Below, piece after piece: positions 7,422 through 14,310 of a stretch of DNA of 64,000 nt. The position numbers were made by a program, and so were the translations under genes. This DNA comes from an uncultured Oscillospiraceae bacterium (lineage in GTDB: Bacteria; Bacillota; Clostridia; Oscillospirales; Oscillospiraceae), in NCBI GenBank assembly GCA_934573935.1, contig CAKTMO010000002.1, positions 62,001 to 126,000 of the forward strand, given 5' to 3'. Each line of letters begins with the position of its first letter. The first letter of the stretch is position 1. The notes below the pieces were generated by a model that made no database searches, was not told the DNA's origin, and saw only the letters and a list, made by a program, of their open reading frames with translations.

Positions 7422-8243
7422 TCACATCCTTGAGAGCACCTTTTTCAGATAGGCGCTGAAATTGTCGGCCACCAGATGGCCCACCTCGTTGACCTCCTCA
7501 TCGGTGAGAGGCTGGTCCAGGATACCCGCCGCCATGTTGGTGATGACGGAGAAGCCCAGGCAGGGCAGGCCGCAGTGGGCCGCCGTCAGGGCCTCGGTAA
7601 CGGTGGACATGCCCACGGCGTCGCCGCCCAGGGTGCGGATGGCGCGGATCTCCGCCGCCGTCTCGAACTGGGGACCCTGCATGAAGAAATAGCAGCCCTC
7701 GTGGAAGGTCAGGCCGCTGCCGTCGGCGCAGTCGCGGGCGATGGCCCGCAGGGCGGGGCTGTACATCTTCTGCACGTCAAAAAAGCGGGGGCCGAACTCG
7801 GGGATATTGGGGCCCCGCATGGGGGAGCAGCCGGAGAGCATGATCTGATCGCTGATGATCATGATATCCCCGGGCTGATAGCTGAGGTTCACGCCGCCGG
7901 CGGCGTTGGTCAGGATGACGGCACGGCAGCCCAGCAGCTTGAACAGGCGGATGGGGGCCGTCAGCTGGGGGAAATCGTACCCCTCGTAGGAGTGGAAGCG
8001 GCCGGACATGCACACCACCTTTTTGCCCGCCACGGTGCCGCAGATCAGCTTGCCCGCGTGGGTGGCCACGGTGGAGCGCAGGAAGTTGGGGATATCCTCA
8101 TAGGGGATCACCACGGGGTTTTCCACTTGGGTGGCAAAGGGCCCCAGGGACGAGCCCAGAATAATGCCAATCTCCGGCTGAAAATCCAGCTTTTCCCGGA
8201 CGTATTGGGCGCTTTTTTCAAAAAATTCGTAGGTGTATTCCAT
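7422..8243 (-). CDS. Purine nucleoside phosphorylase (6-oxopurine type), candidate 5'-deoxyinosine/methylthioinosine phosphorylase
   Basis: 273 aa, trimeric PNP/MTAP family. Motifs: ILGSSLG (phosphate), SGRFHSYEG, LTNAAGG, GPQFETAAEIR with the purine-binding Glu, and ITNMAAG with Asn236, the residue that selects 6-oxopurines (MTA phosphorylases have Asp there). The His that in human (His257) and mycobacterial PNP contacts the 5'-OH aligns with Asp248 (LTDEEV). Asn236 explains why a deaminase follows: adenine nucleosides must first become inosine-type. First gene of the operon; AAGGAGG lies upstream of the ATG at 8243, and a near-consensus promoter lies about 30 bp further upstream. An ordinary inosine/guanosine phosphorylase remains possible. 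Confidence 0.93.
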   Translation of the reverse strand: MEYTYEFFEKSAQYVREKLDFQPEIGIILGSSLGPFATQVENPVVIPYEDIPNFLRSTVATHAGKLICGTVAGKKVVCMSGRFHSYEGYDFPQLTAPIRLFKLLGCRAVILTNAAGGVNLSYQPGDIMIISDQIMLSGCSPMRGPNIPEFGPRFFDVQKMYSPALRAIARDCADGSGLTFHEGCYFFMQGPQFETAAEIRAIRTLGGDAVGMSTVTEALTAAHCGLPCLGFSVITNMAAGILDQPLTDEEVNEVGHLVADNFSAYLKKVLSRM

Positions 8244-8273
8244 GGAACGGCCTCCTTTTTCATTCTATATGAA

Positions 8274-8302
8274 ATAGTATCACATTACCCGCATGGTGTC
8301 AA
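8274..8302 (-). promoter_or_regulatory. Promoter of the nucleoside-salvage operon
   Basis: Minus-strand TTGACA, 17-bp spacer, TACTAT. It is close to consensus and is the only good promoter seen for the four genes. Confidence 0.75.
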
Positions 8303-8349
8303 TTTCACGGTCTTCCACAATTTTCGCCTTGTTTCCTTGCAGAAAGGTC

Positions 8350-8377
8350 TTGCATTTTTTTATTTTCATGATACAAT
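8350..8377 (+). promoter_or_regulatory. Promoter of the ferredoxin gene
   Basis: TTGCAT, 16-bp spacer, TACAAT; divergent from the salvage operon promoter. Confidence 0.6.
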
Positions 8378-8409
8378 AGCGTTGACAAATCTTAATGGAG
8401 GTACTCAAA

Positions 8410-8583
8410 ATGGCTTATCAGATCGGTTCCGCTTGCGTCAGCTGCGGCGCTTGCGCAGACGCTTGCCCCGTGGGCGCTATCTCCCAGGGCGATTCTCAGT
8501 ACGTGATCGACGCTGGCGCTTGCCTGGATTGCGGTTCCTGCGCGGATACCTGCCCCAACGGCGCTATCAGCCCCGCTGAATAA
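8410..8583 (+). CDS. 2[4Fe-4S] ferredoxin
   Basis: 57 aa clostridial-type ferredoxin: two CxxCxxCxxxCP motifs (CVSCGACADACP and CLDCGSCADTCP) in the standard twofold repeat. It is a low-potential electron carrier of the cytoplasm, for example for hydrogenases, pyruvate:ferredoxin oxidoreductase or radical SAM enzymes. The ATG at 8410 is preferred over the in-frame ATG at 8395 because GGAGG sits 8 nt before it and the family begins with MAY. Own promoter and strong terminator, so monocistronic. The cysteine codons are almost all TGC, as in a highly expressed gene. Confidence 0.96.
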   Translation: MAYQIGSACVSCGACADACPVGAISQGDSQYVIDAGACLDCGSCADTCPNGAISPAE

Positions 8584-8595
8584 AATGCGTACATG

Positions 8596-8630
8596 AAAAA
8601 CGGCCGGACGGAATGTCCGGCCGTTTTTTT
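8596..8630 (+). terminator. Terminator of the ferredoxin gene
   Basis: AAAAACGGCCGGAC, GGAAT loop, GTCCGGCCGTTTTTTT; a textbook intrinsic terminator. Confidence 0.93.
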
Positions 8631-8631
8631 A

Positions 8632-8662
8632 TGAGCGGGCCGTCGGGGACGTCGGCCCCTAC
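8632..8662. repeat. Dispersed GTAGGGGC palindrome, unit 1
   Basis: Imperfect inverted repeat (GGGCCGTCGGGGACGTCGGCCCC followed by TAC). It shares its core with the units at 16.9-17.0 kb and 18.05-18.13 kb. It sits between the ferredoxin terminator and the next promoter. Confidence 0.65.
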
Positions 8663-8668
8663 AAAGTC

Positions 8669-8697
8669 TTGCCGGAAAGCCATACGTATGCTATACT
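8669..8697 (+). promoter_or_regulatory. Promoter for the trmN6-like/rsmI pair
   Basis: TTGCCG, 17-bp spacer, TATACT, ending 24 bp before the ATG. Confidence 0.6.
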
Positions 8698-8721
8698 ATC
8701 CCCAGAAAAGGAGGGCTGTCC

Positions 8722-9435
8722 ATGGAACGCGCGGAACGCCTGTGGCCCAACGGGCCGCGGTATCTTTACGATGAACAGTGCTTTCCGCCCTCCACGGATT
8801 CGTTTCTGCTGGGCGGCTTCGCCCTACCCCGACGGGGGCAGAGGGTGTGCGACCTGGGGGCGGGAGCGGGGCTTTTGGGCCTTTTGCTGCTGGCACGAGA
8901 GCCGTCCCTGACCGTGACCGGTATCGAGCGGGACGAACACGCCTGCGAGATGCTGCGCCGCAACGCCGCGGAAAACGGAGTGCCCATGACGGCGCTGTGC
9001 GCCGATCTGCGGCAGCGGGAGGCGCTGCCTGCCGGCGCCTTTCAGCTGGCGGTGTCCAACCCGCCCTACTTCGACCCCCGCGCCGGTGCGGTGGCGGAGG
9101 GGGTCCGTGGGACGGCCCGGGCCCAGCTGACCGCCGCTCTGGACGACATTTTTGCCGCGGCGGCGCGGCTGCTGCAATGGGGCGGGCGGCTGTGTCTGGT
9201 CTACCGGCCGGAGCAGCTGACGGCGCTGATGACCGCTGCCGCCGCCCACGGGCTGGAGCCGAAGCGCCTGCGGCTGGTGCAGCACACGGCGCAAAGCGCC
9301 CCGTCGCTGGTGCTGCTGGAGTGCCGTCGGGGCGGAAAGCCGGGGCTGGCCGTGGAGCCGCCCTTGCTGCTGCGGCTGCCGGACGGCGGCGAATCGCCGG
9401 ACGTGCGCCGCGCCTATTTCAGAGACAAGGAGTAA
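8722..9435 (+). CDS. TrmN6-like SAM-dependent N6-adenine methyltransferase
   Basis: 237 aa. Rossmann methyltransferase with SAM motif I VCDLGAGAGLLG (about 42-53), acidic motif II (GIERDEHA) and the catalytic NPPY (about 112-115) of N6-adenine methyltransferases. In Firmicutes this family (YabB/TrmN6) lies next to rsmI and probably modifies tRNA (A37 of tRNA-Val in E. coli). rsmI starts 7 nt after the stop, so they form one transcription unit. RBS AAGGAGG precedes the ATG at 8722. The exact target is inferred from family and synteny. Confidence 0.88.
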   Translation: MERAERLWPNGPRYLYDEQCFPPSTDSFLLGGFALPRRGQRVCDLGAGAGLLGLLLLAREPSLTVTGIERDEHACEMLRRNAAENGVPMTALCADLRQREALPAGAFQLAVSNPPYFDPRAGAVAEGVRGTARAQLTAALDDIFAAAARLLQWGGRLCLVYRPEQLTALMTAAAAHGLEPKRLRLVQHTAQSAPSLVLLECRRGGKPGLAVEPPLLLRLPDGGESPDVRRAYFRDKE

Positions 9436-9442
9436 CACCGCC

Positions 9443-10273
9443 ATGTACGGAACCCTATATTTAGTGGCAACGCCCATCGGCAATCTGGGGGACTTCTCCC
9501 CCCGGGCCGTGGAGACGCTGCAGAACGCCGATTTCATCGCCGCCGAGGATACCCGCGTATCGGTGAAGCTTTTGAACCACTTCGCCGTGAAAAAGCCGCT
9601 GGTGAGCTATCACGAGCACAACCGCGCCGCCGCGGGACAGGCCATCCTGGAGCGCCTGCTGGGGGGCGAGAGCTGCGCCCTGGTCACCGACGCGGGCATG
9701 CCCGCCATCAGCGACCCGGGGGAGGATCTGGTGCGGCTGTGCGCCGAAAACGGCGTGCCGGTGCTGGCCATCCCCGGGTGCTGCGCCGCCGTGTACGCGC
9801 TGGCGGTGTCTGGCCTGCCCACGGGGCGGTTCACCTTTGAGGGCTTTCTGCCCTCCGGCAAGAAGGAGCGGCGGGAGCAATTGCAGACCCTGACCGGCGA
9901 AGGGCGCACCATGGTGTTCCACGAGGCGCCCCACCGGCTGCGGGCCACGCTGGCGGACATGGCGGAGGCCTTCGGCGGCGAGCGGAGGATTGCCCTGTGC
10001 CGTGAGCTGACCAAGCTGCACGAGGAGACCATGCGCACCACGCTGGCCCAGGCGGCGGACTACTACGCCGCCAACGAGCCCCGTGGCGAATACGTGCTGG
10101 TAGTGGCGGGACGGGAGCAGTCCGACGCCCCTACCATGACGCTGGAGGAGGGCGTGGCGCTGGTGCTGCGCCGCCGTGAGGAGGGACAGCGGCTGAAGGA
10201 CGCCGTCCGCTCTGTGGCCGACGACACCGGACTGAGCCGCAACGCCCTGTACGACGCGGCGCTGAAGGCATGA
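9443..10273 (+). CDS. rsmI: 16S rRNA (cytidine-1402 2'-O)-methyltransferase
   Basis: 276 aa, SAM-dependent tetrapyrrole-methylase fold. It methylates the 2'-OH of C1402 in the decoding centre of 16S rRNA. Motifs: LYLVATPIGNLGD at the N-terminus, AEDTR (about 33-37), LVTDAGMPAISDPG (about 78-91) and FEGFLPSGKKERR. RsmI proteins usually end in a small C-terminal domain, here 'GLSRNALYDAALK'. The order trmN6-like, rsmI, then abrB in opposite orientation resembles the yabB-rsmI-abrB block of Bacillus. Confidence 0.96.
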   Translation: MYGTLYLVATPIGNLGDFSPRAVETLQNADFIAAEDTRVSVKLLNHFAVKKPLVSYHEHNRAAAGQAILERLLGGESCALVTDAGMPAISDPGEDLVRLCAENGVPVLAIPGCCAAVYALAVSGLPTGRFTFEGFLPSGKKERREQLQTLTGEGRTMVFHEAPHRLRATLADMAEAFGGERRIALCRELTKLHEETMRTTLAQAADYYAANEPRGEYVLVVAGREQSDAPTMTLEEGVALVLRRREEGQRLKDAVRSVADDTGLSRNALYDAALKA

Positions 10274-10291
10274 GCCCGCCCACAGCAGATC

Positions 10292-10328
10292 AAAAAAACG
10301 CCCCGCCATATGGCGGGGGCGTTTTTTT
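10292..10328. terminator. Bidirectional terminator between rsmI and abrB
   Basis: AAAAAAACGCCCCGCCATATGGCGGGGGCGTTTTTTT; the T-run touches the abrB stop codon, so it serves both convergent genes. Confidence 0.9.
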
Positions 10329-10572
10329 ACCGTGCACTTTTCAGTTCTTTCAGGCATTTGGGACAGATGTTTTTATCTTTATACTCCACCAGATCCTTGC
10401 TGCTGTCACAAAAGATACAGCTGGGGCGGTATTTTTTCAGGACGACATTGGCGCCGTCCACATAGATCTCCAACGGATCCCGCTCAGCAATATCCAGCGT
10501 GCGGCGCAGCTCGATCGGGAGCACGATGCGCCCCAATTCGTCCACTTTACGCACAATACCGGTTGATTTCAC
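10327..10572 (-). CDS. AbrB-family transition-state regulator with C-terminal zinc ribbon
   Basis: 81 aa. Residues 1-50 are the AbrB/MazE swapped-hairpin DNA-binding domain (GIVRKVDELGRIVLPIELR is the hallmark). Residues 51-75 hold CIFC...CPKC, a likely zinc site also found in other clostridial AbrB proteins. B. subtilis AbrB itself has a single Cys and no such ribbon. It probably controls stationary-phase or sporulation-related genes; its divergent neighbours are spmA and spmB. A near-consensus promoter lies upstream. Targets are unknown. Confidence 0.9.
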   Translation of the reverse strand: MKSTGIVRKVDELGRIVLPIELRRTLDIAERDPLEIYVDGANVVLKKYRPSCIFCDSSKDLVEYKDKNICPKCLKELKSAR

Positions 10573-10629
10573 AGAAACCTCTCCTCTGCTCTCTGCTTTT
10601 CATGACGATGTAAAATCCTCTGTTCATTT

Positions 10630-10658
10630 ATCATGACACAATTTTTCCATTTTGTCAA
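10630..10658 (-). promoter_or_regulatory. Promoter of abrB-like gene
   Basis: Minus-strand TTGACA, 17-bp spacer, CATGAT. Confidence 0.65.
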
Positions 10659-10738
10659 CTGTACCTCGACATTTTCCCCAATAATATTACAAATACCGCC
10701 ATGTGCTCTGTGCATATAGTGCATTGAGGTGAGGATTT

Positions 10739-11317
10739 GTGGCGATGTCTTACTTTTTGGCAGGCTTTTTCCTGCTGGCGCTGGTATTCGGCGGCGCCAC
10801 GGGACGGCTGGCGGAGGTCTCCGCCGCCGCCATGACGGGGGCAGGCGCGGCGGCGGAGCTGTGCGTGTCCATGGCGGGGGCCATCTGCCTGTGGAGCGGC
10901 GTAATGACCCTGATGGACCGCTGCGGGCTCAGCGCGAAGCTGGCCCGCCTGCTGCGGCCGGTGCTGCGTCGCATCCTGCCGGAAGCCTGTCGGGACAGGG
11001 AGACCGCCGCCGCCCTGAGCGCCAATGTGTCGGCCAATCTGCTGGGACTGGGCAACGCCGCCACGCCACTGGGCATTCGGGCCGCCACGCGGATGGCGCG
11101 GGGCCTGAACGGCACCGCCAGCGACGAGCTGTGCCGTCTGGTGGTGCTGAACACCGCCTCCATTCAGCTGCTGCCTACCACCGTGGCCGCCGTGCGCGGC
11201 GCCCACGGGTGCGCCGCACCCTTTGACATCCTGCCGGCCGTGTGGCTTTCCTCCCTACTGTCAGTGACGGCGGGACTGCTGGCGGCGCGGGGGCTTCAGG
11301 CCCTGTGGAGGCGCTGA
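10739..11317 (+). CDS. spmA: Spore maturation protein A
   Basis: 192 aa membrane protein of the nucleoside-recognition/Gate domain family (SpmA). Together with SpmB it is needed for spore core dehydration in Bacillus. Hydrophobic helices fill most of the chain, and the Gate-domain segment 'SANLLGLGNAATPLGI' is conserved. The start is either GTG at 10739 or ATG at 10745; the GAGGTGAGG upstream fits both. The stop overlaps the spmB start (ATGA). Its presence argues that the organism forms endospores. Confidence 0.92.
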   Translation: MAMSYFLAGFFLLALVFGGATGRLAEVSAAAMTGAGAAAELCVSMAGAICLWSGVMTLMDRCGLSAKLARLLRPVLRRILPEACRDRETAAALSANVSANLLGLGNAATPLGIRAATRMARGLNGTASDELCRLVVLNTASIQLLPTTVAAVRGAHGCAAPFDILPAVWLSSLLSVTAGLLAARGLQALWRR

Positions 11318-11832
11318 TGGACGTGACGGCACTGGTGATCCCGCTGCTGCTGGCGGCGGTGGCCGTATGGGGCGTGGGACGGCGGGTGGACGTATTCGCC
11401 GCCCTGACCGACGGCGCGGCAGAGGGCCTGCGGGTGCTGCTGCGGATCTTTCCCAATCTGGTGGCGCTGCTGACTGCGGTATACATGTTTCGCGCCTCCG
11501 GAGCGCTGGACACCCTCACCTCGGTGCTCGCGCCGGTATTGACGGCGGTGGGCATCCCGCCGGAGACGGCGCCGCTGCTGCTGATCCGTCCCTTGAGCGG
11601 CAGCGGTGCCCTGGCGGCCGGAAGTGAGCTGATGGCCGCCTATGGCCCCGACAGCACCGTGGGCCGCACGGCGGCGGTGATGCTGGGCTGCACGGAGACC
11701 ACGTTTTACACCATCGCCGTCTATTTCGGCGCGGCGGGGGTGAAGCGGATCCGCTACACCGTGCCCGCGGCCCTGACGGCGGACTTTGTGGGCTTCTGGG
11801 CGGCGGCGTGGTGCGTGCGGCTGTTTTTCTGA
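11317..11832 (+). CDS. spmB: Spore maturation protein B
   Basis: 171 aa, partner of SpmA, also a Gate-domain membrane protein. Conserved text: 'LLRIFPNLVALLTAVYMFRASG', 'PLLLIRPLSGSGAL' and 'MLGCTETTFYTIAVYFG', all typical of SpmB. The ATG overlaps the spmA stop by one base (ATGA), so the two are translationally coupled. No terminator is visible directly behind it. In Bacillus the pair follows dacB; here a dacF-like gene lies about 15 kb away and is not linked. Confidence 0.94.
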   Translation: MDVTALVIPLLLAAVAVWGVGRRVDVFAALTDGAAEGLRVLLRIFPNLVALLTAVYMFRASGALDTLTSVLAPVLTAVGIPPETAPLLLIRPLSGSGALAAGSELMAAYGPDSTVGRTAAVMLGCTETTFYTIAVYFGAAGVKRIRYTVPAALTADFVGFWAAAWCVRLFF

Positions 11833-11877
11833 ATTGTAAATTTTTGCCGAATTTCCCCGCCTTGTCAGTGTTTTAAC

Positions 11878-11906
11878 TTGCCAGCGGTGGGGTTTTACGG
11901 TATACT
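11878..11906 (+). promoter_or_regulatory. Promoter of the DUF1538/PII-like operon
   Basis: TTGCCA, 17-bp spacer, TATACT, followed by a 76-nt leader before the TTG start at 11983. Confidence 0.6.
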
Positions 11907-11982
11907 ATTCTTGGAGATATATTGTGGCGCACCGGAAAACGGCGCGCCATTCCCATCAAACTTATGAAAAAGGAGCGGTATC

Positions 11983-13509
11983 TTGACCAGTCGTAAAATC
12001 ATCAACAGTAAACTGAAGGAAGCGGTGGATTCCGTGCTGCCCATCACGCTGATCGTGGCGGTGCTGTGCTTTTTCTTCATCCCCATCGGCAGCGGGCTGA
12101 TGCTGGCCTTTCTGGTGGGCGCGGTCATGCTGATCCTCGGCATGGGGTTGTTCACTCTGGGCGCGGAGCTGTCCATGACCCAGATGGGCAACTTAGTGGG
12201 CGCGAAAATGACCAAATCCCGCCGCCTGTGGCTGATCCTGGTGCTGGCCTTTATCCTGGGTCTGGTCATCACCATCGCTGAGCCGGATCTGCAGGTGCTG
12301 GCCCAGAACGTGCCGGGCATCGACAAGACCATGCTGATCCTGACGGTTTCCGTGGGCGTAGGCATCTTTTTGACCATCTGCATGCTGCGCATCCTGCTGG
12401 GCATCTCTCTGCGGACGCTGCTGCTGGTGTTCTATGCCATCGTGTTCGTGCTGGCGGCCCTGTCTGATCCGGACTTTCTGTCGGTGGCCTTTGACTCCGG
12501 CGGCGTCACCACCGGCCCCATGACGGTGCCCTTCATCATGGCGCTGGGCGTGGGTGTCGCCTCCATCCGAAGCGACGAAAACGCCAAGACCGACAGCTTC
12601 GGTCTGGTGGCCCTGTGTTCCATCGGCCCCATTCTGGCGGTGCTGCTGCTGGGCTTTTTGTATCCGGAGAATACCGCTGCCGCCAGCGAGACCGTGGTGA
12701 ACAGCTTTGAGACCACCCTGACCGTGGGCTACAGCTATTTGGAGGAGCTGCCCGCCATGATGGGCGAGGTGGCCATCGCCCTGCTGCCCATCTGCGTTTT
12801 CTTCCTGCTGTTCCAGGTGTTTTCCCTGCACCTGCGCAAGCTGCCGCTGCTGCGGATCCTGATCGGCGTGGGCTATACCTATGTGGGGCTGGTGCTGTTT
12901 TTAACGGGCGTCAACGTGGGCTTTTCCTCGTTGGGCTATGTGCTGGGCGGCGTCATCGTGGACGAGGGCCTGGGCCTGCTGCTGATCCCCCTGGCCGTAT
13001 TGATGGGCTGGTTCATCATCAACGCCGAGCCTGCCGTACACGTGCTGAACAAGCAGGTGGAGGAGCTGAGCGCAGGCGCCATCTCCTCCAAGGCCATGGG
13101 CATGAGCCTGTCCATCGCCGTGGCCGCCGCCATGGGACTTGCCATGGTGCGGGTCCTGACCGGCATCTCCATTCTGTGGTTCGTGCTGCCGGGGTACATC
13201 ATCGCACTGGGACTGAGCTTCTTCGTCCCCCCCATCTTTACCGCCATCGCCTTCGACTCCGGCGGCGTGGCCTCCGGCCCGCTGACGGCCACGTTCATGC
13301 TGCCCTTCGCCATGGGCGCCACCACGGCCCTGGGCGGCAACACCATGACCGACGCCTTCGGTCTGGTGGCGCTGGTGGCTATGATGCCGCTGATCGTGGT
13401 GCAGGTCATGGGCGCCATCTACGTCATCAAGACCCGCCGCAACAAGGCGCAGGACGCGGCGCTGGACCTTACCGACGAGGACGTTATCGAGCTGTGGGAG
13501 GTGGCCTGA
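11983..13509 (+). CDS. DUF1538 membrane protein (internally duplicated transporter-like protein)
   Basis: 508 aa, about 12-14 predicted helices. Two halves repeat the same plan: each has an AFDSGG motif (around residues 167 and 422) followed by TTGPMTVPF or ASGPLTATF and then an AxSFGLVAL-like segment (DSFGLVALC, DAFGLVALV). This is the DUF1538 signature. The repeat and the polar AFDSGG loops suggest an inverted-repeat carrier or channel; substrate unknown. The TTG start at 11983 has AAGGAGC 8 nt upstream, and no ATG is better placed. A PII-like gene follows after 1 nt, which suggests that transport is gated by a signalling protein, as GlnK gates AmtB. Confidence 0.9.
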   Translation: MTSRKIINSKLKEAVDSVLPITLIVAVLCFFFIPIGSGLMLAFLVGAVMLILGMGLFTLGAELSMTQMGNLVGAKMTKSRRLWLILVLAFILGLVITIAEPDLQVLAQNVPGIDKTMLILTVSVGVGIFLTICMLRILLGISLRTLLLVFYAIVFVLAALSDPDFLSVAFDSGGVTTGPMTVPFIMALGVGVASIRSDENAKTDSFGLVALCSIGPILAVLLLGFLYPENTAAASETVVNSFETTLTVGYSYLEELPAMMGEVAIALLPICVFFLLFQVFSLHLRKLPLLRILIGVGYTYVGLVLFLTGVNVGFSSLGYVLGGVIVDEGLGLLLIPLAVLMGWFIINAEPAVHVLNKQVEELSAGAISSKAMGMSLSIAVAAAMGLAMVRVLTGISILWFVLPGYIIALGLSFFVPPIFTAIAFDSGGVASGPLTATFMLPFAMGATTALGGNTMTDAFGLVALVAMMPLIVVQVMGAIYVIKTRRNKAQDAALDLTDEDVIELWEVA

Positions 13510-13510
13510 C

Positions 13511-14185
13511 ATGGAACTGTACTATCTGATGAGCATTACCGACCGCGATCGGGCGGAGAATATGGCCGCCCTGTATCGGGACGCGGGACTGAATCTGGTG
13601 ACCACCATGATGGGCCGCGGCACCGCCACCACCCAGCAGCTGGCGCTGTACGGCCTGTCCCGCACGGAGAAGGCCGTTACCGGCGCGGTGGTGGGCACCG
13701 ACAGCATGAAGCAGCTGTTCCGCGCCGCCAAGCGCAAGCTGTTTATCGACATTCCCGGCAACGGCCTGATGCTGGCCGTACCCCTGAAAAGCGTCAGCAG
13801 CGGCCGGACGCTGGCATATCTGACAGACGGCGGCAAGGCCGCCAGCGGAGGTGTACCGACGATGAACTTTGACTATGAACTGATCGTGGTGATCCTGAAT
13901 GAAGGTCACTCCGACATGGTGATGGACGCGGCCCGCAGCGCGGGGGCCGGCGGCGGCACGGTGCTGCACGCCAAGGGCACCGGCGCCATCGGCACCGAAA
14001 AATTCTTCGGTGTAACTCTGGCCAACGAAAAGGACGTGATCTATATCGTAGCCAGCGGCAAGGAAAAGGCCGCCATCATGAACGCCATCAACAAGGACGC
14101 GGGCCCCTCCACACCGGCGGGCGCCATCAGCTTCTCCCTGCCGGTGTCCGATGTGGCGGGCCTGCGGCGGCTGGACGACGAGTAA
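13511..14185 (+). CDS. Tandem PII-like signalling protein paired with DUF1538 protein
   Basis: 224 aa with two PII-like ferredoxin-fold halves. Half 1 covers about residues 1-105 ('YYLMSITDRDRAENMAALY', 'GLNLVTTMMGRGTA'). Half 2 covers about 117-220 ('YELIVVILNEGHSDMVMDAA', 'AGAGGGTVLHAKGTGA', 'AGAISFSLPV'); its GGGT-x4-GTG segment resembles the base of the PII T-loop. Ordinary PII proteins have about 112 aa and form trimers, so this looks like a fused dimer. It is probably a cytosolic sensor of a nucleotide or small metabolite that binds the DUF1538 protein encoded 1 nt upstream. The RBS (GGGAGGTGG) lies in the end of that gene. Ligand unknown. Confidence 0.85.
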   Translation: MELYYLMSITDRDRAENMAALYRDAGLNLVTTMMGRGTATTQQLALYGLSRTEKAVTGAVVGTDSMKQLFRAAKRKLFIDIPGNGLMLAVPLKSVSSGRTLAYLTDGGKAASGGVPTMNFDYELIVVILNEGHSDMVMDAARSAGAGGGTVLHAKGTGAIGTEKFFGVTLANEKDVIYIVASGKEKAAIMNAINKDAGPSTPAGAISFSLPVSDVAGLRRLDDE

Positions 14186-14192
14186 AACCAAC

Positions 14193-14220
14193 TGGCGCAA
14201 AATCTTCGATTTTGCTGCCA
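14193..14220. repeat. Short inverted repeat after the PII-like gene
   Basis: TGGCGCAAAATC / GATTTTGCTGCCA around a TTC loop. It lacks a T-run, so it is not clearly a terminator. The remaining bases to 14273 hold no recognisable feature. Confidence 0.4.
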
Positions 14221-14273
14221 AAAAGGCTGCGGCCGACTGCACCGTGCGCGGCGCAAATTCTGCGAAGCTTATA

Positions 14274-14310
14274 GAAAAGAGACTGGTTTCCTAAACCAGT
14301 CTCTTTTTTT
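14274..14310. terminator. Bidirectional terminator between PII-like gene and dus
   Basis: AAAAGAGACTGGTTT, CC loop, AAACCAGTCTCTTTTTTT; the stop codon of the convergent dus gene lies in its T-run. Confidence 0.9.
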
